From Blautia liquoris (GTDB taxonomy: Bacteria; Bacillota; Clostridia; Lachnospirales; Lachnospiraceae), in NCBI RefSeq assembly GCF_015159595.1, contig NZ_CP063304.1, positions 2,914,001 to 2,978,000 on the forward strand: 64,000 bases of DNA, written 5' to 3'. Below are positions 1 through 9,307 of the stretch, one piece after another (the first letter of the stretch is position 1; each line of letters begins with the position of its first letter). A program made the position numbers and the translations under genes. Under the pieces are notes generated by a model. It worked only from the letters and a program-made list of their open reading frames with translations. It was not told the origin of the DNA and did not search any database.

Positions 1-285
1 GGTACCAAACACATTGTATCCCCAATAGCTAGATCGAGACATGTTCCAGTGACTGAGAGCAGTATCTAACCCAAATTCCTGACACTCCAGCCAAAATTGA
101 AATGTAGCACACCACGGCTGAGCCTGACAGCCCATTAACCCGTGGTTGCTGATATCTCGGGCGTACTTTGTGTAGTTGTTCACCCCCTTGTTTCCCGTCT
201 TACTATCTAAATTAGAATTACTGGCTTTTTCGATGTACCCTAGTTCGTTTTCTGCACGACTGAACAGCCCTTGTAATGATCCCAT
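1..285 (-). CDS. phage endolysin, N-terminal part (cut by window edge)
   Basis: The start codon is the ATG at 283-285, preceded by GGAGG; 95 codons are open to the window edge. The protein begins MGSLQGLFSRAENELGYIEK and contains PWCATFQFWL, which resembles the Cys-containing catalytic stretch of CHAP/NlpC-type peptidoglycan hydrolases (W-C-A-x-F). It lies just downstream of the holin, where a lysis enzyme is expected. Expected role: cutting host cell-wall peptide bonds at the end of infection. The fold assignment comes from this short motif and from context; the C-terminal wall-binding part is outside the window. Confidence 0.75.
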   Translation of the reverse strand, partial: MGSLQGLFSRAENELGYIEKASNSNLDSKTGNKGVNNYTKYARDISNHGLMGCQAQPWCATFQFWLECQEFGLDTALSHWNMSRSSYWGYNVFGT

Positions 286-314
286 GTTCTTATACCTCCA
301 TTAAAAACGAGGGC

Positions 315-629
315 TTATTTGCCCTCTATGTGATCTTGTTCCGGTATCTCTGGTTTCTTCTGTCCGTCTCTGTCTAATAAGTTCCGCAACATCTCATATA
401 GACCAGTACTTGCCAGACCGCTTATCATGCCACCGAGAACGACCTCCGCATTGATGCCGGGATAATTCATGACGATGGCAATCACAACTCCCAGAATCAG
501 CGCAGACAACGGTATGTACCGGTTCGGCAGTCTGGGAATCGCAGTTTTAATTACAAATCCTACGAGCAGACAAATACCTAAAATTATCGGGTTGATATAA
601 TTTGTCAAAAATGTTAGATCCATATTCAT
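315..629 (-). CDS. phage holin (superfamily V, Hol44/Hol118-like)
   Basis: A 104-aa protein with three hydrophobic segments (about residues 10-28, 40-55 and 63-82) and a charged C-terminal tail rich in K/E/D. The pattern IILGICLLVGFVIK...PLSALILGV...GLASTGLYEMLRN is typical of phage_holin_5-type holins, which make holes in the cell membrane so that endolysin reaches the wall. The ATG overlaps the stop of the upstream gene by four bases (ATGA), which suggests coupled translation. The endolysin follows 30 bp downstream. Confidence 0.85.
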   Translation of the reverse strand: MNMDLTFLTNYINPIILGICLLVGFVIKTAIPRLPNRYIPLSALILGVVIAIVMNYPGINAEVVLGGMISGLASTGLYEMLRNLLDRDGQKKPEIPEQDHIEGK

Positions 630-868
630 TTCCTTTCTTTTTCCAGATCCTCGATCCGGTGATTAGCTACATTGATTTTTTCTTCCACGACTGGCATACG
701 GCGTGCAAAATTATTATGCATCCGCACTTCATCTTCCAGTGTCTTTAAACGGTAGCTTATAAGGTTTATTGTTTCCATACTGCTTTCTCTGGTTTGTTTC
801 TGCTGATAATGATTGTTAATCATGCAAACCACGAGCGTCACAATTCCAGTAATAAATGCTTCGATCAC
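626..868 (-). CDS. small membrane + coiled-coil protein of the lysis cassette
   Basis: 80 aa, starting at GTG with GAGAGG upstream. One N-terminal membrane segment (residues 3-17) is followed by a heptad-rich charged region (LKTLEDEVRMHNN...VVEEKINVANHRIEDLEKE). This layout is common for small phage proteins encoded before the holin, such as XhlA-like lysis helpers. It overlaps the holin start (ATGA). A lysis-accessory role is inferred from position and topology; no catalytic motif is visible. Confidence 0.7.
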   Translation of the reverse strand: MIEAFITGIVTLVVCMINNHYQQKQTRESSMETINLISYRLKTLEDEVRMHNNFARRMPVVEEKINVANHRIEDLEKERK

Positions 869-944
869 ATTTCCATACCTCTCTTTTCACATTTTCCCAC
901 AAAAATAAGACCCGTTAAGGTCTCACACTTCACAAAAATATATT

Positions 945-1760
945 TCAGATATCTAAAAGATAATAAAAACAACAAATACATTGAGTATTTTTTTTCGGAT
1001 TATACAATTGAATGCTGGTATAATTTCCTTCTTTTCTCAAAATTAACGCCACATTAGAAGGGACTAAATTGCTATAATCAGAAGAATGGCTGGTCATCGC
1101 AAAAGCAGGAAATATATTGTCCCTGTACGATAACTTGCGGGAATCATTTATATATCCAATTGTTTGAGCTCCGTTATCAAATTTAGATCCGTCTAGGCTC
1201 ACTTCAATCATACCAAAGCATAATGGCCCAAAGCTGTAACACTCATAATTCTGATCAGTGACATATGCTGAGTCAAAAGATAGATACAATCCTTCTAATT
1301 CGAGTGTCCCGCTTCCAGAATCAGGTATCATATCCTTTAATTTTTTGGCAACTGTGGCATCCAATGCCTTCCCCGGTGTAGTAACATCCATAGTAGTCGC
1401 AAGATCATTTAAGGCAAAAGGCTTGATGCCATTTTTTATATTGCTAAATTCTGAATCTCTATTTTTTTCTGCATTAACTCGATTTGTCTCTGCTTCATTC
1501 CTTGCACTTTCATTAGACGCCCTTTTATCTTCTGCAGAAATTCGATACGTTTCTCTGGAATCTCTATTTTTTTCTGCATTAACTCGATTTGTCTCTGCTT
1601 CATTCCTTGCACTTTCGGCTTTTCCATAATTGTCAATTCTTTTGGTGCCAGCTTCCACTTCAGAATTGATTTTTTTGGATAAGTTAACTTGAGCATCCCT
1701 TACCTCTTCACCGTATATAGCATTTTTCCAAGCATCTAACTCTTTACTTATATCAGCCAT
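945..1760 (-). CDS. tail fibre / baseplate receptor-binding-like protein
   Basis: 271 aa. Residues 1-25 (MADISKELDAWKNAIYGEEV) match the opening common to baseplate upper/fibre proteins of Firmicutes phages. Residues about 45-105 are a charged coiled coil containing two identical 18-residue units (ARNEAETNRVNAEKNRDS), encoded by a perfect 59-bp direct repeat. The C-terminal 130 residues are a Ser/Tyr/Gly-rich beta-like domain, presumably surface-exposed and possibly host-binding. It sits between the tail-tip gene and the lysis cassette, as expected for a fibre. The ATG has AAAGG upstream. Confidence 0.65.
   Translation of the reverse strand: MADISKELDAWKNAIYGEEVRDAQVNLSKKINSEVEAGTKRIDNYGKAESARNEAETNRVNAEKNRDSRETYRISAEDKRASNESARNEAETNRVNAEKNRDSEFSNIKNGIKPFALNDLATTMDVTTPGKALDATVAKKLKDMIPDSGSGTLELEGLYLSFDSAYVTDQNYECYSFGPLCFGMIEVSLDGSKFDNGAQTIGYINDSRKLSYRDNIFPAFAMTSHSSDYSNLVPSNVALILRKEGNYTSIQLYNPKKNTQCICCFYYLLDI
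1453..1616 (-). repeat. perfect 59-bp direct repeat within the fibre gene
   Basis: Bases 1453-1511 and 1558-1616 are identical and lie 105 bp apart (35 codons, in frame). They encode two identical coiled-coil segments of the fibre. Recombination between copies would delete or add exactly 35 residues without breaking the frame. Confidence 0.9.
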
Positions 1761-1783
1761 GTTTTCAACCTTTCTTATTATAA

Positions 1784-2041
1784 TTACTGTTGCGCAGATT
1801 CCTCTGAATCCTTTTCGCTTTGTTCCATGTCCTGGATAATCTCATATGCGTCTGATACATTGTTTGAAAATTCAGAAGCTTTCATTTCTTTAATTTGATT
1901 TTGAATATTTAACAAAGCCACATCCAAAAGAGATGGTGGGAGCCCATATCTTTTTCCAATATCTGTTATTGCTTTTCCAATTTCATTTGATGCGATTGAA
2001 ATAATAACCGCAAGTGGTAATGTATGCTTAGATTTCTCCAT
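1784..2041 (-). CDS. small phage protein of unknown function
   Basis: 85 aa with a strong GGGAGG ribosome site 7-9 bp before the ATG. It has a mildly hydrophobic N-terminus (LPLAVIISIASNEIGKAI) followed by helical, acidic sequence ending EKDSEESAQQ. It overlaps the previous gene by 14 bp and lies between the tail tip and the fibre. I do not recognise a family. Position suggests a tail-tip accessory or fibre chaperone, but this is inference. Confidence 0.65.
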   Translation of the reverse strand: MEKSKHTLPLAVIISIASNEIGKAITDIGKRYGLPPSLLDVALLNIQNQIKEMKASEFSNNVSDAYEIIQDMEQSEKDSEESAQQ

Positions 2042-2273
2042 TTTTTATCATCCTCCCAAATTTCTCAAAGGTTACCGTATGGGTTTCTCCTATCTCGATG
2101 TCATCTGTTAGCCTGCCTTTCTCAGGACTGGCTACCAAAAGATCTATTCCCGTCGAGCACTCGTAAATGGAGTAACCCTTTTCAATATACTCATCTATCT
2201 GCGAATTGTCGGACAAGAAAACTCCCTCCTTAAATTTTCCTTTAATTGCCTTGATCGCCTTATATTCTTTCAT
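2028..2273 (-). CDS. small phage protein of unknown function
   Basis: 81 aa from the ATG at 2273; an ATG three codons upstream (2282) is only one base from the AGGAGG, so the second start is preferred. Lys/Glu-rich and soluble, beginning MKEYKAIKAIKGKFKEG, with a likely small beta fold. Its 3' end overlaps the next gene by 14 bp. Genes of this size commonly sit between the tail-tip protein and the fibre in Lachnospiraceae prophages; the function is not known to me. Confidence 0.65.
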   Translation of the reverse strand: MKEYKAIKAIKGKFKEGVFLSDNSQIDEYIEKGYSIYECSTGIDLLVASPEKGRLTDDIEIGETHTVTFEKFGRMIKNGEI

Positions 2274-2287
2274 ATAAAACATACCTC

Positions 2288-4951
2288 CTAAGACATTATC
2301 ATAATACCATTTTTGAATCTCATTGTCTTTTTTTCATATGTTACTTTCTCGTCTTGTATATCTATACTCGAAATATACTCTATCGTTTTATCAGCTGCAG
2401 TGGCATATCCAACCTGTGGATTATTTGTGCCTATGGCAAAATGATCCGCAAGTATTAAAATCTTATTACCGTTTATGGAAAGACCATCGTTCGGATACGA
2501 ACCATCAATACTTCCATATTCTAAGTCTTGGTATCCTGCCGTAAGCCTTCCTTCGCCATCTAAATATACCCACCTTGAATTTTTATCTCCTGACAACACC
2601 TTTCCGCTAACTTCTGCATTGCGGCAAGAAAGTTTTCCATCTTCGGTCATAGCAGAATATACTGATCCCCAAGATATTTTATCTGCTTTCATTCGTATAC
2701 TATCCGCTTTTTGCTCTATAAGAGATTCAACATCCCCTTTGGTTACTTTAGATGTGATTGCTTCCGCTGTCTGAATTATAGAGGAACTCAGCGTTGACTC
2801 CGCCCCTTTAGCTCGAACTATCTCAGATGTGATTGCTTCCGCTGTCTGAGTTATCTTTGATGAAAGATTGCCCTCTGATTTGCTCGCCCGAGTTACCTCT
2901 GCCGCGATTGAATCTGACACGAGAGAAATCTGTGCTTCATTATGTTCGATCATTTCACGCACATCTCTCATGCAACGAACATTAGTAATATAGCAGATTC
3001 CAACATTGCCGCCGCTTACTCCAATATGTATTGCTTTTTTTTCTGCAGTAATCTTAACATCAGTCTTTAACGTATAAAGGGTATCTGGTTTATATCCAGA
3101 CAATGGATCTGTTATCCACCAGTCCGAAAAGCCATAACTGATTTGATTAGGTCTATAATTCACTCTTCCATTGCTATCAGATGGATAAGCTATTGTAAGT
3201 TCAATATGATAATTTCCTGCCGGAAGTGAACCTAAATCCTGCTCCAAGTACATAGTCCCTGAATTACTGAATGTTAATTTCAAACAATTCAATTTCAAAA
3301 ACTCTTCTTTCGTTAGAGTTGCTTCGCCTGTTATTTTAAAAGAACTAAGTGAAATTGTCTCCTGTTCTCCATCCTTTACATATTCGATACGACTTAGCTT
3401 ATTTTTTGTACTGAACACATTCATATCAATGCGATTTTCAACATTTTTAATCGAATTCTCCAGTGTTTCGGCAACGTACTGGTCTCCATTCCCTATTTTT
3501 GTTTCTACTTCTGTCCGATAACCAATATCAATGCTTTCAGCCAGAATACTTTCGGCCATAATCATTTTACCGTTGATCTCGCCATCCATCGTGATCGCTA
3601 CCCCATCTGCCGGACCATCATAACCGTAACTATAATGTGCCAGGCCGCCAAGTCCCCACCTCCATAGTTGTGTGGCATCTTCAACGCCTTCCGTGTCTGA
3701 AATAATAAACTCATTCGGGGTGTGTATCGCATGCCCTCTGGTCGTATAATCGTTAATTAAGTCTGTAGCATCTCGCATAGCTGCTTCGATAATTTCTCGC
3801 TTTGTTGGCAGCATGTTGATGGTATCTAGCATATTTGCTGTAGCCTGATTATTTGAAGACGTATAGGAGGTATTATTGGTCTCACTTCCCAATGTAAATG
3901 TATTGTCAGCGAACTTAGTCAGGTTGATTTTAAGCTTACTGACAGGCATCCACTGATCCATACCGTTCGGTTTTGAGATGCATCGAACCTGACTGCCTAT
4001 ATGCAGCCGATTAATTTCTTCATCTTTTAACCCTAAGTCAATTGCTTTCAGCTCCAGGATCATTTTTTCATATTGCGTGGATTTCAGATATTCCTCGCCT
4101 TTCTTTTTTAAATTAGAAGGAACCGTGACATCATCCCAGATAACTGTCTTGTAGATCTTACCATATTCTGTAACAGCATTGTCATCTGTCACATAATCAA
4201 CGCCCCCATTAACACTTGTAATCGTAACTCTCTGCTCCTGTAGTGTTGGATCCTGTTCTTCCTCATCCAGACGCGCACCCAGGGGAATAATGCAAGTGGC
4301 AAGGTTTGTGGCATCCATGTTTTTTGAATAATCCAGCAGATTCTTTCCAAATTCTATCGCCTGATCGCTCTTCTCGTAGAAATCAGTATCCGATAAGTAG
4401 TCCAGAAAGCGTATACCATTGACCCACCGGACACCCAGGTGACCACCCAAACGATCAGTCAGTTTGTCCTTGATACAAAAACGTGTATCATTGTAATTGG
4501 AGTACCGATAAAGGGAATCATTTGAATCCACAACTGAAACCCTTCCCAGTTGAAATTGTTTCCGCTCCTCCACCTGCATATTATGGTTATCCAGTAAATC
4601 CTGTAAATATCCTTTTACGGAAATATTATGATATACCTTTGGTCTCTGTACACTATCGCAGAGATAAGCCAGCTGGCCTTCCACAAATACTTCTTTCGTA
4701 CCATCAAAGGATTCGTTGTCGTACAAAACTCTGCCCCGAAATTCCTCTTTTTCATTATTTAAGAATATAATTTCGGTTGTAAGCTTTTTAACAAGGTCAT
4801 AATATGGATGATTTGGAAATACTTTAAATTCTGCCTGTCCGTTGATATTGTCCCCTATTTCAAAGTATGGATCGCCTACAATCAAGTCTCTTGACCGTGG
4901 ATTGTGAAGGGGATACTGCTCCCCATCCACAGTTGCAACAATGGTATACAT
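2288..4951 (-). CDS. tail-tip / tail endopeptidase-like protein (Tal, minor structural protein)
   Basis: 887 aa. The first about 350 residues match the prophage tail-protein (Tal/gp44-like hub) pattern, with YTIVATVDGEQYPLHNP, a beta-rich ring domain and ATCIIPLGARLDEEEQD. The middle holds a carbohydrate-binding-like beta domain (about residues 530-650), and the C-terminal third has coiled-coil repeats (two ITQTAEAITSE/IIQTAEAITSK units) before a fibre-like end. Expected to form the tail tip below the Dit ring and contact the cell wall. The stop of dit abuts the ATG. No complete peptidase motif was identified, so enzymatic activity is unproven. Confidence 0.8.
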   Translation of the reverse strand: MYTIVATVDGEQYPLHNPRSRDLIVGDPYFEIGDNINGQAEFKVFPNHPYYDLVKKLTTEIIFLNNEKEEFRGRVLYDNESFDGTKEVFVEGQLAYLCDSVQRPKVYHNISVKGYLQDLLDNHNMQVEERKQFQLGRVSVVDSNDSLYRYSNYNDTRFCIKDKLTDRLGGHLGVRWVNGIRFLDYLSDTDFYEKSDQAIEFGKNLLDYSKNMDATNLATCIIPLGARLDEEEQDPTLQEQRVTITSVNGGVDYVTDDNAVTEYGKIYKTVIWDDVTVPSNLKKKGEEYLKSTQYEKMILELKAIDLGLKDEEINRLHIGSQVRCISKPNGMDQWMPVSKLKINLTKFADNTFTLGSETNNTSYTSSNNQATANMLDTINMLPTKREIIEAAMRDATDLINDYTTRGHAIHTPNEFIISDTEGVEDATQLWRWGLGGLAHYSYGYDGPADGVAITMDGEINGKMIMAESILAESIDIGYRTEVETKIGNGDQYVAETLENSIKNVENRIDMNVFSTKNKLSRIEYVKDGEQETISLSSFKITGEATLTKEEFLKLNCLKLTFSNSGTMYLEQDLGSLPAGNYHIELTIAYPSDSNGRVNYRPNQISYGFSDWWITDPLSGYKPDTLYTLKTDVKITAEKKAIHIGVSGGNVGICYITNVRCMRDVREMIEHNEAQISLVSDSIAAEVTRASKSEGNLSSKITQTAEAITSEIVRAKGAESTLSSSIIQTAEAITSKVTKGDVESLIEQKADSIRMKADKISWGSVYSAMTEDGKLSCRNAEVSGKVLSGDKNSRWVYLDGEGRLTAGYQDLEYGSIDGSYPNDGLSINGNKILILADHFAIGTNNPQVGYATAADKTIEYISSIDIQDEKVTYEKKTMRFKNGIMIMS

Positions 4952-5668
4952 CTACAGCATCCCGCCTCTCTGTGTAATGAGGACACTTCCAGACCCTTGA
5001 AATTGCAATTCATTGATTCCTTCTACAATATCAAACTGCGTCATCATATTTATTCCTTTAACTAAATCATAAGTTATCTCTTTATACTTCAATTTCATAG
5101 CTGATGTAGCTTGTATTCTTAGCGGTTCATTGTATGGCCATCCCTTTATGCTTACTATTGTCCATTCAGGGGCATTTTTTATATCTATCCAGATCGACTT
5201 TCGTATAAATCCATCAACGAATGAAAAAGGATCCCATAACCACTCGTCCCCATCTGTATAATTTACAATCTTGTATGGGTAGCAACTACAGGTAATAGAT
5301 ATTTCAGCAGCTATTTCATTCGTTTTAGCCGTATCAATCGAACAACGCCCTTCATAAGAGTAACTAGGGTCTATATCGAGCTCAATTTTCTTTTTCCTCC
5401 CGTGAATGGCTTCACCTATCTTGCTAATCAATCTTGGCCAGTTTTTGTAGCTACAATTCCTAGCATCAAATACAAACTCCAACGTTCGCATTCCATACAC
5501 TATATTTGTATTCTGTACCTCAGTAAGGTCGAGTAGGCCGTTCATCCCCGGAACGTCTACATAGGAATCCTTTACATCTGGAAATCCAATCTTCATGCTT
5601 TTAATTTTTAGACCCCAATCCTTATAGGAGTGAACTCCATCAAAACTTACTCCCGTTATATTTTCCAT
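4952..5668 (-). CDS. distal tail protein (Dit, Sipho_tail family)
   Basis: 238 aa. The N-terminal half (VSFDGVHSYKDWGLKIKS...DVPGMNGLLDLTE) is the recognisable Dit belt domain, followed by a galectin-like C-terminal half ending GSGSVLITQRGGML. Dit forms the hexameric hub joining tail tube, tape measure and tail tip. It lies between tape measure and Tal, the conserved siphovirus order. Ribosome site GAGGCGG precedes the ATG; the stop directly adjoins the next start. Confidence 0.85.
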   Translation of the reverse strand: MENITGVSFDGVHSYKDWGLKIKSMKIGFPDVKDSYVDVPGMNGLLDLTEVQNTNIVYGMRTLEFVFDARNCSYKNWPRLISKIGEAIHGRKKKIELDIDPSYSYEGRCSIDTAKTNEIAAEISITCSCYPYKIVNYTDGDEWLWDPFSFVDGFIRKSIWIDIKNAPEWTIVSIKGWPYNEPLRIQATSAMKLKYKEITYDLVKGINMMTQFDIVEGINELQFQGSGSVLITQRGGML

Positions 5669-5670
5669 AA

Positions 5671-8600
5671 TCAGCCGCCTCTCTTTTTGTGTGTATTAAT
5701 TCTTCCCATGTTCTGATCAACAAACGGGGTTGTTGAATCCCCGAGTTCTTTTCCATCAAGATCAACGTGTGTATGGATATCTCCTTCGAAGACTGCTGTA
5801 ATCGGCTTGTCATCAAACGATTGAGCTCTTTCTTTTGCTACTTTGTAAGTCTGTGTGGTAGTCTTATCGAAAGAAATCTTTCCTGTCTCCAAATCGACTG
5901 TTTTCTGCATTCTCTTAGCAAGTAGAGCCATTTCATCTTCGGTCTCATCGATTAGCTTCGGCATCGCCTTTTCGACACCTTCACCAACACCCGGCGGGAT
6001 CCATTCACCGACTTCATCTGCAAACACCCGAGATGGCGAGTGTATACCGAGAGTATCTTTCACACCATCTACGATTCCACCAAAGAAATCGCTGACGCTA
6101 TCTCTAAACCATCTACCAGCACTCTTGATACCGTTCCAAACACCTTCTACAATGTCAGATCCAATATCCCACATCTTTCCTGGTAAACTTTTAACGGCAT
6201 CTATGACAGCAGTTACCATGTCGTGAGCTGCTTCTTTTGCTTTTGATACTAAATTTCTCCCCCACTGTACAACTTTATCAATGGTATTTGTAAGCCATGT
6301 CCATATCTTACCGGGAAGTTCCTTGAAAAAGTTAATAATAGAATTAATAACATCTTTTGCAATCTTTTTCGCAGAGTTGACCATATTGGAACCCCAGGTC
6401 TTGAATTTATCCCAAGTGTTCTGAACCCAGGTCCAGACCTTTCCAGGCAATTCTTTAAAAAAGTTGACAATGCTATCAATACAATTTTTGGCGGTTTCAC
6501 CAGCTTTGGTGACCATTTTTCCGCCCCACTCAACAAACTTATTAAATGTATTGACCAGCCAATCCCAAATCTTCCCAGGAAGTTCCTTGAAAAATTCTAC
6601 AATTGCCTGTATAATCTTCGGCACTTCCGTTGCAACCCATTTAATGGCATCTGCACCCCACTTGATGAGCGTGCCGATAACTACTCCAAGTTCATACCCA
6701 ATCTTATAAGGTAACTCCTTAAAGAAATTGACAATCCCGTCTACAATACTCAACGCAGCCTGTCCAGCCGCATCAAGCATATTTGTGCCCCACTCAACAA
6801 ATTTCTCTGCCAAGGAACTGATTGCTTCTATAATCCTACCTGGAAGTGCTGCGAACCAGTCTAAGATTCCTGTAACAAACTCTCCCAGTTTTTCCGGAAG
6901 GGATGTGAACCAGTCTCCAATTGAGGAAACAAGGTTCTGGAAGAACGGAATCACTGTATCATTCCACCATCCCGGAAGCGTTTCTGTAAAGAATTCTTTG
7001 ACTGCATCCCAGTTACATATAATCGCAATAATACCGGCTATGGCTGCCGCAATTGCAATGGTCAGTGGACCGCCTAAAGTAGATACCACAGCACCTATCC
7101 CAGAAGACACTGTACTGCCTAAAGACGAAATACCACTCAGTGCTCCGCCGCTCAGCTTGCTGAATGCGCCACCGATACCGGAGACCGCCTTCCCTATCTT
7201 TGGGAACTCCAATGTAAGGACTTCTGATAACGATCCGGCTCCACCTTTAAGCAGCTGAAAGCCTTCTACTGCTTTCGGAATCCCTTTCGCAAATGTAGAG
7301 ACCGGACCGCTCAGATTGCCGAATGCTCCAAAAAGATTGCTTACTCCACCAATAACATCATTTGCAATTTTTAGTCCTGCAATGGCCGTTACAATAGTTC
7401 CAACAGCTTTTCCAATGGATTCTAACGTTGATGGATCCTGCTTGCCGAGGACATCAAAGATCTTTTTAATAAGATCAACGACACCCTGAACTGCAGGTCC
7501 TGCGGTATCCTTAAATCCCTGGAAAAATCCATCTATGAAACTACCAGCTTGCGGAAATTCCTGCTTGATTCCGTCGATAAAGCCATCAACAATATCTATA
7601 CCAGCTTGAATCATTAAGGGAATATTCTCGATTAGCGAATCTACGATCTGTGCAATCATAGACGCGGCATTCTCACCGATCTCTGGAGCATTGGCGGCAA
7701 TTCCCTCTAATAGCTTACGAAACAATATAATGCCGGTATTCCAAAGACTTCCTGACACTCGTATCATGCCGTCTACAAGAGATGTAACAAGTGTTGCTCC
7801 GGAATCAGCAAATTGATCGGACTGTTCATTGATACTCTCTAAGAAGCCGACTACTAAGCCAGTACCGGTTTCTATCATCTGCGGTGCCGCATTCATAGCC
7901 ATCTGTGACAGTTGCGCCAGGGAATCTCCAAACTGATCTACCAGTCCATCAAAACCATTTGTCTCAAAGGCATTTAATAGCTCATCAGCCATCTCTCCAA
8001 TAGCTTTTGTTGTTTCAGTAAGTGGAGTCTTCAGCTTATCATATACTGCAATGCCTAGGGATTCTAAAGATCCGCCAAGCTGTTCAATCTGGGATTTCAG
8101 GTTATTCTGCATTGTTGCAGCCATCTCAGCTGCTGCACCATCGCAATCTTCAAAACTTGCTGTAAGTTCCGAAATGCCCTCGGGACCTTTGTCTATGAGA
8201 GCAAGCATACCGGACAATGACTCCTGTCCAAATAAAGTAACCAGTGCCTGCTGTTTCTGCTCATCAGTCAGGCCCGACATCTTATCCTGAAGCATGGCTA
8301 CCATTTCAGAAAGAGACTTCATTTTTCCATTTGAGTCATAAAAAGAAAGTCCCAAATCTTCCATGACTTCTTTCATACTCTTTGTTGGCTTCGCGAGACG
8401 AGATAACGCACCACGAAGTGTTGTACCTGCCTGAGATCCCTTGATTCCGGCATCAGCCATGATTCCGATAGCTGCGGTACACTCCTCAAAACTTAGCCCC
8501 ATGGCATGTGCCACAGGAGCAACATATTTCATTGCCTCCCCAGTGTCTCCTACAGCTGCATTTGTATCTGCCGCATTTTTAGCTAAGACATCGGCAACAT

Positions 8601-9072
8601 GTCCAGCATCAGATGCGGCAAGTCCGAATCCTCGAAGGGTGGAAGCCGCAATATCGGAAGAACTTGCCAGATCCTCACCAGAAGATGCGGCTAGATCTAG
8701 CATACCGGGCATAGCTTCCATGATCTCATTTGTATTGAACCCAGCACTTGCAAGATTCTCCATCCCTTGTGCTGCCTCTTTTGCGGAGAATGCTGTGTCT
8801 GCACCTAATTTCACAGCTTGTGCTTTTAATTTCTCGAAATCCTCTCCGGTTGCCCCAGATATTGCCTGCACACGAGACATCTGTTCTTCAAAGTCAGATC
8901 CTACCTTAATAGCCGCAACCCCGAGGCCAGCAACGGCTGCCGCACCGCCGCCAATTACGGCCGCTGTTGCTTTCATGGCACTACTTGCGATACCATTTAT
9001 CTTTTTTAGTCCGGATTGAAAACCAGAACTATCAATACTTGTGTCAAATTTCAGTGTGCCATCATATCCCAA
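5671..9072 (-). CDS. phage tail tape measure protein
   Basis: About 1,133 aa. Residues about 50-350 contain the PhageMin_Tail core (EEQMSRVQAISGATGEDFEKLK...LGADTAFSAKEAAQGMENLA...GIKGSQAGTTLRGALSRL). A hydrophobic segment follows around residues 670-690. About six W-rich repeats of about 37 residues (FFKELPGKIWTWL-type) lie at about 730-1000. It sets tail length and is threaded through the tail tube. I prefer the TTG at 9072, which has GAGGTG 6 bp upstream, over the GTG at 9081, which lacks a ribosome site. Confidence 0.92.
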   Translation of the reverse strand: MGYDGTLKFDTSIDSSGFQSGLKKINGIASSAMKATAAVIGGGAAAVAGLGVAAIKVGSDFEEQMSRVQAISGATGEDFEKLKAQAVKLGADTAFSAKEAAQGMENLASAGFNTNEIMEAMPGMLDLAASSGEDLASSSDIAASTLRGFGLAASDAGHVADVLAKNAADTNAAVGDTGEAMKYVAPVAHAMGLSFEECTAAIGIMADAGIKGSQAGTTLRGALSRLAKPTKSMKEVMEDLGLSFYDSNGKMKSLSEMVAMLQDKMSGLTDEQKQQALVTLFGQESLSGMLALIDKGPEGISELTASFEDCDGAAAEMAATMQNNLKSQIEQLGGSLESLGIAVYDKLKTPLTETTKAIGEMADELLNAFETNGFDGLVDQFGDSLAQLSQMAMNAAPQMIETGTGLVVGFLESINEQSDQFADSGATLVTSLVDGMIRVSGSLWNTGIILFRKLLEGIAANAPEIGENAASMIAQIVDSLIENIPLMIQAGIDIVDGFIDGIKQEFPQAGSFIDGFFQGFKDTAGPAVQGVVDLIKKIFDVLGKQDPSTLESIGKAVGTIVTAIAGLKIANDVIGGVSNLFGAFGNLSGPVSTFAKGIPKAVEGFQLLKGGAGSLSEVLTLEFPKIGKAVSGIGGAFSKLSGGALSGISSLGSTVSSGIGAVVSTLGGPLTIAIAAAIAGIIAIICNWDAVKEFFTETLPGWWNDTVIPFFQNLVSSIGDWFTSLPEKLGEFVTGILDWFAALPGRIIEAISSLAEKFVEWGTNMLDAAGQAALSIVDGIVNFFKELPYKIGYELGVVIGTLIKWGADAIKWVATEVPKIIQAIVEFFKELPGKIWDWLVNTFNKFVEWGGKMVTKAGETAKNCIDSIVNFFKELPGKVWTWVQNTWDKFKTWGSNMVNSAKKIAKDVINSIINFFKELPGKIWTWLTNTIDKVVQWGRNLVSKAKEAAHDMVTAVIDAVKSLPGKMWDIGSDIVEGVWNGIKSAGRWFRDSVSDFFGGIVDGVKDTLGIHSPSRVFADEVGEWIPPGVGEGVEKAMPKLIDETEDEMALLAKRMQKTVDLETGKISFDKTTTQTYKVAKERAQSFDDKPITAVFEGDIHTHVDLDGKELGDSTTPFVDQNMGRINTHKKRGG

Positions 9073-9124
9073 TCGTTTCACCTCATTTCTGGGGCAAACA
9101 ATGGATTATCGGCTCATAATGGCA

Positions 9125-9304
9125 CTACTTAATCTGTTGTCCGTCTTTTATTGTTACTTCAATTATATTTTTACAGTGCCTTCCCTTACATGGCACCTTT
9201 AATTTTCTGCACTCGGTCTCTTCTGTATAAAAAATCGGCATACGATAACCGCATACCGGACACTGAACCTGTACAGATTTCTTTTTTTCAGTTTTCATAT
9301 TCAT
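9125..9304 (-). CDS. small zinc-ribbon phage protein
   Basis: 59 aa encoded between the Gp15-like gene and the tape measure. Sequence begins MNMKTEKKKSVQVQCPVCGY. Cys residues at 15, 18, 32, 39 and 44 (C-P-V-C; C-K-G-R-H-C) look like one zinc-binding knuckle pair, as in Com-like phage regulators. The ATG lies four bases after the upstream stop. The compact metal-binding layout and operon position support a real gene; the function is unknown (translational regulator or assembly factor are possibilities). Confidence 0.7.
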   Translation of the reverse strand: MNMKTEKKKSVQVQCPVCGYRMPIFYTEETECRKLKVPCKGRHCKNIIEVTIKDGQQIK

Positions 9305-9307
9305 TCC

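Noticed and set aside
6240-6900. Repeated DNA in the tape measure gene as a mobile or CRISPR-like repeat
   Set aside because: The repeats are in-frame W-rich protein repeats of about 37 residues with diverged DNA, normal for tape measure proteins.
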